This document shows, one piece after another, positions 27,294 to 37,326 of a DNA stretch of 64,000 bases. Origin of the DNA: Thermogemmatispora aurantia. Its GTDB lineage: Bacteria > Chloroflexota > Ktedonobacteria > Ktedonobacterales > Ktedonobacteraceae. Both the position numbers and the translations under genes were made by a program. The notes under the pieces were generated by a model that was not told where the DNA came from, ran no database searches, and saw only the letters and a program-made list of their open reading frames with translations. The number at the start of each line of letters is the position of its first letter. The stretch's first letter is position 1. The stretch lies in contig NZ_BKZV01000002.1 of the NCBI RefSeq assembly GCF_008974285.1, forward strand, positions 716,281 to 780,280, read 5' to 3'.

Positions 27294-29009
27294 CTACAGC
27301 CAGGGTTCGCTTTGCTCTGGCAGGGGCGGCTCAACAGGCGCAGACAGCCTCTCGACTGGCAGCTTTTCTGTCGAGGCCCCCGTCTTCGGACCGCCTGCCG
27401 CTGCTAAGCCCGGGGGAGCGAGCGGCGGAAGAGCGCTCGCGTTGCCTGCGGACCCCGATAACCGGCGTGGCGGCTCGGCAAACTGGCGCAGACCCGTTAT
27501 GGCCAGCAGGCGCTCAATCTGCGGTACCCCTTCACAAGAGACAGGGATGATGAGCGGTTCGCCGGCAGGGCAGCGCTCTAGAGCGGCACAGAGATCTTCC
27601 AGCGCTCTTCGTAAGAGCTGGTTGCGCTCATTCCACAGCTCCAGGCGCATCTCTCGGTCGGCCAGCTGGTTCAGGCTGAGCGCCAGGGGCCGAAGCTCCT
27701 CATCCGTGGCCGTCGGGTCAAGGCGCGCGGCCAGATCACCGGCAGCCAGACGTGCCAGCACATCCTTGAGATGGATCAGCTGCGCTTCGAGGGCATTGCT
27801 GCGCCGGCTGGCGCTGTATAGCTGAACCTCCAGGTGCTCTAGTTCCTCCTGATAGCTCCTAAAGAGGAGGTGACGCAGCCAGCGATTCTCACCCACAGTC
27901 AGCAGGAGACGCAGACAGGCCACCAGTAGGGCCAGACTGAGGATAAGCAGCTCTGTGGCGAACGGCTGCAGCCCGCTTTGCCAGGCTCTCCAGCCCAGGA
28001 CAGCACAGCAGGCAATGAGCAGCAGTGAGGGCAGACAGAGAGGAAGATGCCAGAGCAGGAGGCGGCTGGAACTCCCGACCGCACGCGAGCCGAGCTGACG
28101 AAGAAGGGTCTCTTCACTGGGCAGAGGCTCTCCCTCGGCTGCGCCAGTGGGGCCAAACGTGACAACCCGTCTGAGATAGGCCGCCAGACCACAGAGCAGC
28201 AGGCCCACGTCCATCATCGCCGCCAGCTCTTTTTGTGGCTCCGCCACTGGTCCAAGCCGGGGCCAGGCCGAGACGCGATGGAGTAGGAGATCGGCCAAAG
28301 CGTAGAGCAGGAGGCCAGTGACCAGGCAGAGCAGACTGACACGGCGCGGAGAACGGCGATAGGTTGAGTCGCTGGCGGTTGCCAGGCGCAGTAACAGCCA
28401 GACAGCGGCACCGACCAGGAGGAGATCGACCAGAGGGATGATCGACGCCTCCCAGGGAGGAGGTTCGAAGGTGAAGGGCCAGCCGAGCGTTGCCCAGACT
28501 CCTAGATTCCGGGCCAGGCCCACAATGGCCAGCAGAGCAAGCAGGACGTCGAGAGCCAGGAGCAGACGCCCCCGTCCGGCACTGGCAGCGGGCCAGAGAA
28601 AGAGAGAGAAGAAGAGCAGCAGGGAGAAGAGCAGCAGGCTCACCTGCGGCATGAGCTGCTGCACTGACATTGGTAGCGCACTGGCCAGGTGGCCCAGGCC
28701 GGAAGAGGGGATCGTACCCATTAGCTGCCAGCTGATGCCCATAGCCCGGAGGAGTAGCCCGCCCGCAACGCACAACCAGGCCGCTCGTTCGTGCCCGCTC
28801 CAGGGCTGGTACCTCCTCCCCGAAGCGGTCCGCTCAGGGAAAAGGGCCGCCCCCAGACTGAGCAGAGCTGCCAGCAGAGTCACTGACAGCGCCACGGCGG
28901 AGGTCGATACAGCAAAGGGCAGGAGAGGCCACGGCAGCCACAGCATCACCAGCACGATCAGGCTCAGACCGACTAGCACTACAGTGCCAATGCGCCCTGG
29001 AGGACTCAT
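27294..29009 (-). CDS. Polytopic membrane protein with HAMP-like cytoplasmic region
   Basis: 571 residues. About ten membrane helices fill residues 8-385. Then comes a coiled coil (EELEHLEVQLYSASRRSNALEAQLIHL in part) and a HAMP-like segment, LARLAAGDLAARLD, with 'LALSLNQLADRE' following. The tail holds a short beta-rich patch and a Pro/Ala-rich end. There is no kinase, GGDEF or methyl-accepting module after the HAMP region, so the output partner may be the downstream 302-residue protein. Ribosome site not strong. Confidence 0.6.
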   Translation of the reverse strand: MSPPGRIGTVVLVGLSLIVLVMLWLPWPLLPFAVSTSAVALSVTLLAALLSLGAALFPERTASGRRYQPWSGHERAAWLCVAGGLLLRAMGISWQLMGTIPSSGLGHLASALPMSVQQLMPQVSLLLFSLLLFFSLFLWPAASAGRGRLLLALDVLLALLAIVGLARNLGVWATLGWPFTFEPPPWEASIIPLVDLLLVGAAVWLLLRLATASDSTYRRSPRRVSLLCLVTGLLLYALADLLLHRVSAWPRLGPVAEPQKELAAMMDVGLLLCGLAAYLRRVVTFGPTGAAEGEPLPSEETLLRQLGSRAVGSSSRLLLWHLPLCLPSLLLIACCAVLGWRAWQSGLQPFATELLILSLALLVACLRLLLTVGENRWLRHLLFRSYQEELEHLEVQLYSASRRSNALEAQLIHLKDVLARLAAGDLAARLDPTATDEELRPLALSLNQLADREMRLELWNERNQLLRRALEDLCAALERCPAGEPLIIPVSCEGVPQIERLLAITGLRQFAEPPRRLSGSAGNASALPPLAPPGLAAAGGPKTGASTEKLPVERLSAPVEPPLPEQSEPWL

Positions 29010-29286
29010 AGCTCACCACCAGTTTCAAATAGCGGAAAGATCGCATGCACTTTATCTGGCTGCTCTATATATTCTGCTTGATTGTAGCATGACAAAAGCG
29101 CTGCTTTCGCGATGAATAGTCCTTTTGCCTTAGCCAAGAGGGGAGATCCGGGGAAGAAACGAAGGATCAGTAGAGGACAACCCTCTCGGCCAGAAGAGAG
29201 AACACGAGGCCCGGCACCAGTGAGTGACCAGGGCCAGGGGAGAGAGAGATGCTCTTCCTTCGCCTGGAAAGGGAGAAGAGAGAAGA

Positions 29287-29721
29287 CTAGCGGTGCGCTG
29301 TGCAGCGAGCACAGCGCCCAAAGAGGGTAATGGAGTGACCTTCGATGGCAAAACCAGTCTGCTGCCCAATAGCCTTGAATTGTTCAGCGGGCAGACAGAT
29401 ATCAACCTCGACCACGCGATGGCACTGCGTACAGGTCAAATGATGGTGGTGACGCTCGCCACAGATCCGGTAATGGTGCCTGCCATCGGCAAATTCAATG
29501 CGATCAAGCAGGCCAGCATTGACCAGAATCTCCACTGAACGATAGACCGTGGCCCTACCCAGACGCGGCTCTTTCTGGCGAAGCGACTGCCAGAGATCGT
29601 CGACTGTGAAGTCGGCGCCCGCGGTTGCAAGCTCGATCAAGCGCTCTTCTACGAGACGAAGAGGCGCCGTCCGCCGTTGACGTGCCTCGTTAAATGCAGC
29701 GCGGATCTTCTCGGCTAACAA
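29287..29721 (-). CDS. Fur-family metalloregulator
   Basis: 144 residues. The winged-helix N-terminus includes FTVDDLWQSLRQKEPRLGRATVYRSVEILVNAGLL (in part, about 38-72). The metal-binding core has the HHHHLTCTQCHRVVEVD block (about 91-107) and a second CxxC, CARC, near the C-terminus, so a structural zinc site is present. Fur, Zur and PerR cannot be separated with confidence. GGAGGAAG lies upstream of the ATG. It diverges from the glcD-glcE gene. Confidence 0.9.
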   Translation of the reverse strand: MLAEKIRAAFNEARQRRTAPLRLVEERLIELATAGADFTVDDLWQSLRQKEPRLGRATVYRSVEILVNAGLLDRIEFADGRHHYRICGERHHHHLTCTQCHRVVEVDICLPAEQFKAIGQQTGFAIEGHSITLFGRCARCTAHR

Positions 29722-30081
29722 AAAGCTTCCTCCTCAGCGTCTACTAGCATGTAGTGTACCACTTCCGTTGGCTTTTATCCAGTCTCCAGAGGCTTAGCTG
29801 TCAGGCTGTAATCAGGCTCGTGAGAAGGATACCCTCCTCTCGGGAGAGGGGAAAACGGATCTTCCCTGATGCCGTACCGTGCCGTGGATCGTGTCAGCAA
29901 GCAGACGGATGCTTGCGGGCGTGCTTGCGAAGGGCCTTGCAAGCTGCTACAATGTGAGCTATTGCAGCAGATGCCTATTCACCAGGCTTTCCAACAGCCT
30001 GGCACGGGCAAGCCGAAGGAGACGGCACGGATACAGGACTGACCAATCAGGCAGAGGAAACAGGAAGGGGATGCCAGATCT
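29722..30081. other. Divergent intergenic region (Fur family gene / glcDE)
   Basis: 360 bp. No coding frame is credible and no clean Fur box is seen. A hairpin-rich GC segment is present around 29820-29880. Confidence 0.3.
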
Positions 30082-32778
30082 ATGCTAGAGGAGCGGGCGC
30101 TTGCTGCCCTCACCACCCTTCTCTCGCCGGATCAAGTCTTCACCGACGCCACCGCGCTGATTGCCTATGAAGGAGATGGCGGCCTTGATCGCGGGCGACC
30201 CGAGGCCGTTGTCTTCCCTCGCAACACTGAGGAGGTCGTGCGCCTGGTACGCTGGGCCAACGAGTATGGCGTGCCGCTGATAGCGCGTGGAGCAGGCACG
30301 GGTCTCTCTGGAGGAGCGGTCGCCGATCGCGGGGGAGTGCTGGTAGCCTTCTCGCAGATGCAAGCCATTCTTGAAGTCGACCCGCTCGGGCGCCGTGCCC
30401 TGGTGCAGCCAGCGGTGATTAATCTGGCCCTCGACGAGCAGGTCAAAACCTGCGATCTCTATTTTCCACCCGATCCCTCCAGTCAACGCGTCTCAACCCT
30501 GGGCGGCAACGTGGCAGAAAACTCTGGTGGGCCGCACTGCTTTAAGTACGGTGTCATGACCAACTACCTGACAAGCCTGGAGGTCGTGCTCGCCGACGGG
30601 CGCCGGCAGCTCCTCGGTGGCCCGGCGTGTGACTATCCCCTCAGTGATCTCTGTGGCCTGCTTTGTGGGAGCGAAGGCACACTGGCCCTGATCACTACTA
30701 TTGGGGTGCGCCTGGTGCGCCGTCCGCCCAGCGTTCAGACCTTGCTGGCCACCTTCGATTCGGTGGAGCAGGCCGGCCAGGCGGTCTCGGCCATCATCGC
30801 TGCTGGCCTGATCCCAGCGACGATGGAGATGATGGATCAGCAGATCATCCAGATGATTGAGCCGTTTGCTCACGCCGGTCTGCCGCTGGAAGCGGGCGCC
30901 GCCCTGATCGTCGAGGTCGATGGCTACCCGGCCAGCCTGAGCGGGCAGATGGAGGAGATCAGTCGCCTCCTCCTGGCCTACGGTGGGCGCGATCTGCGCT
31001 TAGCGCGCGATGAGGAGGAGCGGGCGCGCATCTGGCTGGCGCGCAAGAGCGCCGCCGGCGCAGTTACTCGTCTGGCTCCGGCCTACTATACCGTCGACAT
31101 CACGGTGCCACGCAGTCGCCTGGCAGAGATGCTGGAGCGCGTGAATGCGATCTGCCAGCGCTATGACTTGCGTACCGGCCACGTCTTCCATGCCGGCGAC
31201 GGCAACCTGCACCCAATGCTCTTGATCCCCGATCCCGACGATGCCTCGCTGCTGGAGCGCGTGCGCGAGGCGGGGCGTGAGATTGTACGCACCTGTGTGG
31301 CCTTCAACGGTAGCCTGACCGGAGAGCACGGCGTTGGTATCGAGAAACGCGAGTTTATGTCCCTGATGCACTCGCCCGCCGAGCTGAGCGCCATGTGGGA
31401 TGTGAAGCAGGTCTTCGATCCTCAAAATCTACTGAATCCTGGCAAGATCTTCCCGCAGCACGAGGCCAATAGCTGGGTAGAGCAGCCTCCACGGGTAAGG
31501 ATGCCAGTGGCAGCGGACCCCTTGCCGCTCCAACCAGGTGAGCTACTGGCCCCCGAGAGCGATGAAGAGGCGGCGCAGCTGCTGGCCCAGTGTACGGCCC
31601 GGAACCGGCCCGTCCTGCTGATGGGAGGAGGCGAGCAGGCTCAGGCTCCTTTCCCTTTGCCCGATGGCAACGGCCTCTTGCTCAGCACAGCGCGCCTGCG
31701 TGGCATGCGCGAAGATGCTCCAGAGGACCTGTTCATCACGGTCGGCGCCGGGACGCCGCTGGCAGAGGTCCAGGACTGGCTAGGACGGCGTCGACAGCAG
31801 CTGGCTTTGATCTCGCCCTGGCCAGAGGCTACCCTGGGAGGGCTGGTAGCAGCGAACGTCAATGGGCCACGACGTCTGCGCTATGGCGCCTTGCGCGAGC
31901 AGGTACTCTGTCTGACCGTGGCTCTGGCCGATGGGCGCCTGATCCGCACCGGGCGCCCGCTGACCAAGAATGTGGCCGGCTACGATCTGACCAAGGCATT
32001 CATCGGCTCCTACGGAACACTGGGCCTGCTGACGAGCGTGACGCTGAAGTGCTGGCCCCAGCCTCGCCTGCGCCGTAGCTTGCTGGTACCGGTCGAGGAC
32101 TTGCGCCACGGCCTGCTCTGGGCACGGCAGCTGTTCCCGCTGACCCTGGTGGCCTCGGCCCTCCTGCTCTGCCGCGGCAGTCAGCTCGCTGGCCGCTACA
32201 GCCAGCAGTTGCGCGCTGCCCCCTACGTGCTTGTCTATACCGCCGAAGGTCTGGCCGCCGATGTGGAGAGCGAACTGGCAGCCGTTGCCTCCACGCTGCA
32301 GCGCGTCCAGGCCCCGGAACCAGTGGCCTGCGAGGAGCTGAGCGGCGATGACCTCTGGTGCGAACTGTTACGCGGCGAGGGGGAGAACGGTCTTAGAGCA
32401 CGAGAGATGTACACTGCTCGCGAGGCTATACCCGTGGTAGTGCGCCTCGGTCTGGCCGCCCGTGACTTGCCACGCTGGCTCATCGATCAGCAGCAGCTCC
32501 TGGCAGGCTGCGATCTCGTGGTCGATGTGGGGGCCGGCCTGCTCTATGTCGTGATTCCGTCGGCGACGGCTCAGACTGCAACCTTGCTGGAGAACCTGCG
32601 CGCAGCAGTGCCGGCGGACGAGGGCTATGTGGTGGTCATGGATCAGCCCCGCCCCTCCGCCGCTTTCGAGGTCTTCGGCCCTCCGTCGCCGTCTCTGGAA
32701 TTGATGCTTGGCCTCAAGCAGCGCTGGGACCCACAGGCGATCTTGAACCGCGGCGTTCTACTCCCACCTCGCCGCTAA
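30082..32778 (+). CDS. GlcD-GlcE fusion, FAD-linked glycolate/lactate-type dehydrogenase
   Basis: 898 residues made of two FAD-linked oxidase units. Residues 1-465 match GlcD: PCMH-type FAD domain (PLIARGAGTGLSGGAV near 71-86; STLGGNVAENSGGPHCFKYG near 137-156) and the C-terminal FAD-oxidase cap with GHVFHAGDGNLHP and LTGEHGVGIEKRE. Residues about 480-898 match GlcE: a second PCMH domain (ATLGGLVAANVNGPRRLRYGALR) and the cap ending QRWDPQAILNRGVLLPP. In bacteria GlcD, GlcE and the iron-sulfur protein GlcF usually form a membrane-associated complex. No glcF follows within the next 3 kb. The substrate (glycolate or D-lactate) is inferred. Confidence 0.88.
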   Translation: MLEERALAALTTLLSPDQVFTDATALIAYEGDGGLDRGRPEAVVFPRNTEEVVRLVRWANEYGVPLIARGAGTGLSGGAVADRGGVLVAFSQMQAILEVDPLGRRALVQPAVINLALDEQVKTCDLYFPPDPSSQRVSTLGGNVAENSGGPHCFKYGVMTNYLTSLEVVLADGRRQLLGGPACDYPLSDLCGLLCGSEGTLALITTIGVRLVRRPPSVQTLLATFDSVEQAGQAVSAIIAAGLIPATMEMMDQQIIQMIEPFAHAGLPLEAGAALIVEVDGYPASLSGQMEEISRLLLAYGGRDLRLARDEEERARIWLARKSAAGAVTRLAPAYYTVDITVPRSRLAEMLERVNAICQRYDLRTGHVFHAGDGNLHPMLLIPDPDDASLLERVREAGREIVRTCVAFNGSLTGEHGVGIEKREFMSLMHSPAELSAMWDVKQVFDPQNLLNPGKIFPQHEANSWVEQPPRVRMPVAADPLPLQPGELLAPESDEEAAQLLAQCTARNRPVLLMGGGEQAQAPFPLPDGNGLLLSTARLRGMREDAPEDLFITVGAGTPLAEVQDWLGRRRQQLALISPWPEATLGGLVAANVNGPRRLRYGALREQVLCLTVALADGRLIRTGRPLTKNVAGYDLTKAFIGSYGTLGLLTSVTLKCWPQPRLRRSLLVPVEDLRHGLLWARQLFPLTLVASALLLCRGSQLAGRYSQQLRAAPYVLVYTAEGLAADVESELAAVASTLQRVQAPEPVACEELSGDDLWCELLRGEGENGLRAREMYTAREAIPVVVRLGLAARDLPRWLIDQQQLLAGCDLVVDVGAGLLYVVIPSATAQTATLLENLRAAVPADEGYVVVMDQPRPSAAFEVFGPPSPSLELMLGLKQRWDPQAILNRGVLLPPRR

Positions 32779-33092
32779 GCCGGCAGAACACTCAGGCGTG
32801 ATCTGACGTGTTCAGGACGCAGGTGATGGGAGGTAGCCAGAGGAGAAGAGGGAAGGGATGGCCCTAGCGCCTCCTTCCTTCTTCTCTTCTGACTGGCCGT
32901 TATGAACACGGATGCAGACTGTCCTTTGCTTCTCTGGCCCGACCTGGCAGACAAATATGTAACGGCGTCGGCAGCGAGTTTGAAGACAGCAATGTACCAT
33001 CAGAGGAAGTAGATTGGGGATGGAGGAATAGACTGCTGATCTGAAAAGCAGCACTTGCAAGCCTGAAGAGAATCGGGAGGAAATCAACCCTT
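32779..33092. other. Intergenic region
   Basis: 314 bp between glcDE and the membrane-protein gene. Leftward frames here have no ribosome site and look incidental. No hairpin with a T tract was found. Confidence 0.3.
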
Positions 33093-34076
33093 ATGGTGAA
33101 ACCGCCACTATCCGTAGCAGAATTAGCCGAAGCTGAGGCCACCCCAGCCCGCCGGCCTGTGGCACCCTGGTGGAAACAGGCCATGCTCTATGTCCTGGCC
33201 GGGTTGCGCATCTGCCGGCGCGACATCGCCGGGATCATTACCCTGGCGGGACTCTTCTCGCTGCCATCGCTGGCGGCGGTAGTGGTCGGCAGCTATCCAG
33301 GCACCCTGGCCTACTGGATCGGCACCGCCCTTCCCTGGATCACGATTACTCTGGGTAATATCTCGATGGTGCTGGCGATCGAGGCCCTGGACGCCGGTCA
33401 GCCGATTATTCCCGCCCAGATTCTCCCCGCTGCCATCCGCTGGTTTCCACGCTACATTGTGACCAATGGCATCACGACCTTCCTGTTCTGGGGGATCTTT
33501 ACCCCGCTGCAGTGGCTGCTCGGGCAGGAGACAATCCGTCTGAACTGGCCTCCCTATGCTCCTCTTCTACTATTGATTATCCCAATGCTCATTTGGCATG
33601 TTCACCTGGTTTTTGCCACCTACGCCGCCATTGTTGATAATCATCCCGGGCTGCGCTCGGTGATCATCAGCATTTCGATGACGCGGCGACGCTGGCTGAT
33701 GGTGGTCACCGCTTTCGTCGGTTCAGTGCTGGTCGAGGCGCCAGTCGTGGGACCGCTTTACCTGCTCATTACGCATGTGACCAATCCAGTTGTAGCTACT
33801 GGCTTTACCTGGATGCTCGTCATGTTTATGCGTCCACTCTTCATTGCCACGCTTCATGAAATCTATGAGGATTTCCGTCCCCTACCGCCTCCGCACCTGC
33901 AGCTTCCATTGCCACTGATGCGCTTCTTCTCACGCCAGAATATCCTGAAGTTCAGGCCCAGGAGCCGCAGCGCTGGCAAGGAGGCCAGGCAGCCACTGGC
34001 ACCAGCGGGCGAGCGCGTCCACGGGCATCTGATTCAGCTGACAACGCTGGTCAGTCGCTACGGACGTCGGCTATAA
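33093..34076 (+). CDS. Polytopic membrane protein of unknown function
   Basis: 327 residues with about six membrane segments between residues 45 and 265, a polar Pro-rich N-terminus and a basic C-terminus. Strands such as GIITLAGLFSLPSLAAVVVG suggest a permease-like or DUF975-like membrane domain, but no family is certain. GGGAGGA lies about 12 bases before the ATG. It stands apart from its neighbours. Confidence 0.6.
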   Translation: MVKPPLSVAELAEAEATPARRPVAPWWKQAMLYVLAGLRICRRDIAGIITLAGLFSLPSLAAVVVGSYPGTLAYWIGTALPWITITLGNISMVLAIEALDAGQPIIPAQILPAAIRWFPRYIVTNGITTFLFWGIFTPLQWLLGQETIRLNWPPYAPLLLLIIPMLIWHVHLVFATYAAIVDNHPGLRSVIISISMTRRRWLMVVTAFVGSVLVEAPVVGPLYLLITHVTNPVVATGFTWMLVMFMRPLFIATLHEIYEDFRPLPPPHLQLPLPLMRFFSRQNILKFRPRSRSAGKEARQPLAPAGERVHGHLIQLTTLVSRYGRRL

Positions 34077-34323
34077 TACACAGAGTGGCGCCTGCCCCGC
34101 CGGCTTTCTCCCCCGGTTCCTGTCCAGGGCCACCAAAGAGCTGCCTGGACACAACGGGCACCGCGCTGGCTGGCAGGGCAGCGACACGACCAGTCTCTCG
34201 CTGCTGCGTTGCCCGGGAGATAGTCCTGCAGCGTGGCGTTACTACTGAGCCAGAGCCGTTCTGAGCTTTGGACCGCTTGCTCTGATTTGTCTAACTGGAC
34301 TTTTTGTGTGCGCCGGAAGGAGC

Positions 34324-35259
34324 ATGGCCAAGAAGGAAGAGCAAGAAGCCCTGCTGACGACGAGGGATGGAATCACCCTCTCTGTTCACAGCTGGAAGAC
34401 GGAGCAGCCCAACTGTCTTCTTCTTTGCATTCAGGGTCTGGGCGGCCACGGTGGCTACTACGATGTTCTGGCCCAGGCCCCCGAACTAGCAGCCGTCCAG
34501 ATTGTCGCACCGGATCTGCGCGGTCATGGCCGATCACAGGGTCGGCGGGGAGACATCGCCAGCTTCCGTCTCTATTTAGAGGACGTTGATAGTACCATAG
34601 CCTGGGTCCGCCGTTGCTGGCCTTCCTTGCCGCTGATCTTGCTTGGTGAGAGCATGGGGGCCTCGATCGCTATCCATTACCTCAGCAGCCACCTGCCCCA
34701 TGTCCAGGAAGTCAGCGGGCTGATCCTCATCTCGCCTGTGCTGAGCGCCTCCATTACACCGCGGCCTGGCGAGGTCTTGCGCTACCTCCGGCTCCTGTTG
34801 ACGGCACCGACCCAGCCTGCGATGCCGATCACAGGCCGGGAGGAGCTAGGCTGTCGTGATGCCTCCTTCAACGAGCGGCTGCGCAACGACCCGCTCTTTG
34901 TGCGCCTGGTCAGCGTGCGCTTTCTCAACCTGCTCAGTTTGTGGCTGTCCAGCGCCCGGCGCCGGGCGCCCGCCATTCGTCTGCCTCTGTTGCTTCTGCG
35001 CGGCAGCTGCGATTATATCGCCCGCGAGCGGGGCACACGCGCTTTTCTGCGGAGAATTGGGAGCCGCGACGTGGAGGCAATCACCTTGACCGGGGCCTAC
35101 CACTCGCTGCTACATGATCCGGCCACTCCAGCCCTCTTGGAGGCAATGCATAGCTGGCTGCAGCGCCATCTGTCTCTGGGCCTGAGCACAGGGGCCACCG
35201 AAGCCTGGCGACCCTCCACTTCTGGTCACTTCGACAGACAATCAGCCAGCTACAACTGA
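34324..35259 (+). CDS. Alpha/beta hydrolase (monoacylglycerol lipase/lysophospholipase-like)
   Basis: 311 residues. The oxyanion strand is LLCIQGLGGHGGYY (about 33-46). The nucleophile elbow is G-E-S-M-G (about 108-112), and the acid and His are expected in 'LRGSCDYIA' (Asp) and 'GAYHSLLHD' (His). PDLRGHGRSQG is the usual hydrolase_4 motif. It probably cleaves small lipid esters or peptides. The start is uncertain: ATG 34324 directly follows GGAAGGAGC at an unusually short spacing, and GTG 34306 has no site. Confidence 0.85.
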   Translation: MAKKEEQEALLTTRDGITLSVHSWKTEQPNCLLLCIQGLGGHGGYYDVLAQAPELAAVQIVAPDLRGHGRSQGRRGDIASFRLYLEDVDSTIAWVRRCWPSLPLILLGESMGASIAIHYLSSHLPHVQEVSGLILISPVLSASITPRPGEVLRYLRLLLTAPTQPAMPITGREELGCRDASFNERLRNDPLFVRLVSVRFLNLLSLWLSSARRRAPAIRLPLLLLRGSCDYIARERGTRAFLRRIGSRDVEAITLTGAYHSLLHDPATPALLEAMHSWLQRHLSLGLSTGATEAWRPSTSGHFDRQSASYN

Positions 35260-35371
35260 GCGGTCCGGCCTCTGATTCGTCGAGCAGCCCGCCCGGCGCC
35301 TGGTCAGCGGCCCCTCGCAAGGCTGGCTTCTACCAGATCATCGCTCATGCGCCGGGTGCCAGAAGAGGAGG

Positions 35372-36859
35372 TCAGAATACCGGCAGCTGTTCCTGAGCCT
35401 CGGACTGTTGTTTGCGCCCGCCAGAGGAGCGATCGCGGTTGCTGCGGGTTAAGGCGCGCGCCGCCGTCAGCAGGGCAGCCAGTATACAGGAGCCAGCCAG
35501 CAGATAAGTGACAGGCACAATGCCCAGCCAGTCGGTCAAAGCCCCCATAAAGAGCATGACCGGAATAGCCCCGCCATTAAAGAGAACCTGAAAGAGGGCC
35601 AGGACACGCCCGCGCATTTCGTCCGGCGAGCGCTGCTGCATTAGCGTCTGCGCCGGTACCACCACCAGATCAAGGCCAAAGCCAACGGCAGCCGTCAGCA
35701 GAGCCAGGGCCAGCAGAAAGAGGGGATGGGTAGCCCAGTGGGGGGCGAGGAGGAGGTGCGCCAGCCACTGCAAAGGGGGGATGAGAGCGATACCCAGGCC
35801 GGTCCCGAGCATCCCCACCAGCATTGTGCGCAGCGTGCCAAGACGGGCCACGACCGCTGGCACCAGCAAGGAGCCGGCCACAAGACCAATGCCCGCCGGT
35901 GCAAAGATGACCGTTGTGTTGCTGGCCGGCAGTCCCAGCAGTCGCTGCACGAACGTTGTCGCCAGCTCAGCAATGGTGAGCATCACCAGCCCACCAAAGC
36001 AGGACTGAAAGAGGGCATCTAATAAGACGCCATCGTTGCGCACCAGACGCCAACCGTCTTCTAAATCCTGACGCAGTCGTTGCCAGCCCGAGAGCAAGGC
36101 TCCGGCTTCCTCAGAGAGCAGCCCATAGGGGTGCGTGCGCTCATCTGCTGAGCTTGCCGCCGCAGCCGGAGACAACGACGAGCCCCCACTCTTGTTCTGG
36201 TGTCCAGCGCGAGTTTGACGTGGCAAGGTGGCCGTCAGTACGGCCGCCAGCAGGTAGAGCGCAGAGATGAGCAGGAAGAGCGTCTCAACAGGTCTTAGCT
36301 CGATCCTGGCGCCTAAGAGTGAGAGTGAGAACGGCGGCAGCAAATTGAGCATCAGGGGACCGAGGATGAGGAGACCGATCGCCTGGCTGGTATTGAGCGT
36401 CAGATTATAGAGGGAGAGCGCGGGTAGAAGCTCCTCTTCTTCTACCAGGCTCGGGATAATCGCTCCTTCAGCAGGTGAGAAGAAGAGACCGACCAGGGAG
36501 AAGAAAAAAGCCAGGATATAGATAAAAATATATTGATGAGGACTGAGCAAGAGAGCGAGCACGAAGAGGAGCGTGGCAAAGGCCCGCACGACATTGCTCA
36601 CCCAGAGCACGGTGCGACGATCGAGGCGATCAACGAGGGCGCCAGCAGGAGCGCCGAAGAGCACCAGCGGGAGGCTGAGAGCGATGATCACCAGTCCAAC
36701 CATGACCGCCGAATGGGTTTCATTGGTGATGAGGACGATCATCGCATAGCTTGCCGTAAATTGCACACTCAGATAGATCACCTGGGCCAGCCACAAGCGT
36801 AGCAGAGCGGGATGGCGCAGCACGCGGAGGACGGCCAGACCCTCTAGTAGTTTCTTCAT
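35372..36859 (-). CDS. MFS permease (EntS/efflux type)
   Basis: 495 residues, 12 predicted membrane helices in two halves with a loop at about 215-245 (Ser/Ala-rich). The motif A loop reads GAPAGALVDRLDRRTVLW, typical of MFS. The family includes enterobactin and macrolide exporters. ATG 36859 is chosen because GAGGGGG precedes it; the frame extends to 36913. Single gene; substrate unknown. Confidence 0.85.
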   Translation of the reverse strand: MKKLLEGLAVLRVLRHPALLRLWLAQVIYLSVQFTASYAMIVLITNETHSAVMVGLVIIALSLPLVLFGAPAGALVDRLDRRTVLWVSNVVRAFATLLFVLALLLSPHQYIFIYILAFFFSLVGLFFSPAEGAIIPSLVEEEELLPALSLYNLTLNTSQAIGLLILGPLMLNLLPPFSLSLLGARIELRPVETLFLLISALYLLAAVLTATLPRQTRAGHQNKSGGSSLSPAAAASSADERTHPYGLLSEEAGALLSGWQRLRQDLEDGWRLVRNDGVLLDALFQSCFGGLVMLTIAELATTFVQRLLGLPASNTTVIFAPAGIGLVAGSLLVPAVVARLGTLRTMLVGMLGTGLGIALIPPLQWLAHLLLAPHWATHPLFLLALALLTAAVGFGLDLVVVPAQTLMQQRSPDEMRGRVLALFQVLFNGGAIPVMLFMGALTDWLGIVPVTYLLAGSCILAALLTAARALTRSNRDRSSGGRKQQSEAQEQLPVF

Positions 36860-37326
36860 GCAAACCCCCTCGGACCCGATATCGTCAGGATTCCCTCCCC
36901 GGCCCGCCGCCACTAGCCCCAGCAGGCAACGCCGGCTTGCCAGCTGCTCACCCGGCTAACCAGCATAGGGAATCGCTCCGACCGGATCGCGCGACAACGC
37001 CAGGCCACCCACTCCTGCGAGCGGGTGAGGAAGGCTCGATCTGACTTCACTACCAAAACGGACGAAGCCCAGAGCTGGTCGCACTCCGCCCGTTGTCACC
37101 ATGATGAGCTTGCCAGGACCGGCGGCGTCCTGCCCTGACAACGGTAGAACTGCCAATAGTCTAGCGCAGACTCCCAAGGAAAGCAATGAGAGTACAAAGG
37201 GCACAGGGACTTAAAAAAGCAAAGCAGGAAGATGGGGCCAGAGGCGCAGGCCCCTGACCCCCTGAGAGTAGCGGAGAGAAGCTGCTGAAGCAGCTTCTGC
37301 CTGGGCCAGGAGTGCAACGATGGGGG
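36860..37326. other. Intergenic region with a perfect palindrome
   Basis: 467 bp between two leftward genes. At 37277-37298 is a 22-bp palindrome AGAAGCTGCTGAAGCAGCTTCT just after the stop of the propeller gene, likely its transcription terminator. A leftward 82-residue frame (36956-37204) is not supported by a ribosome site. Confidence 0.45.
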
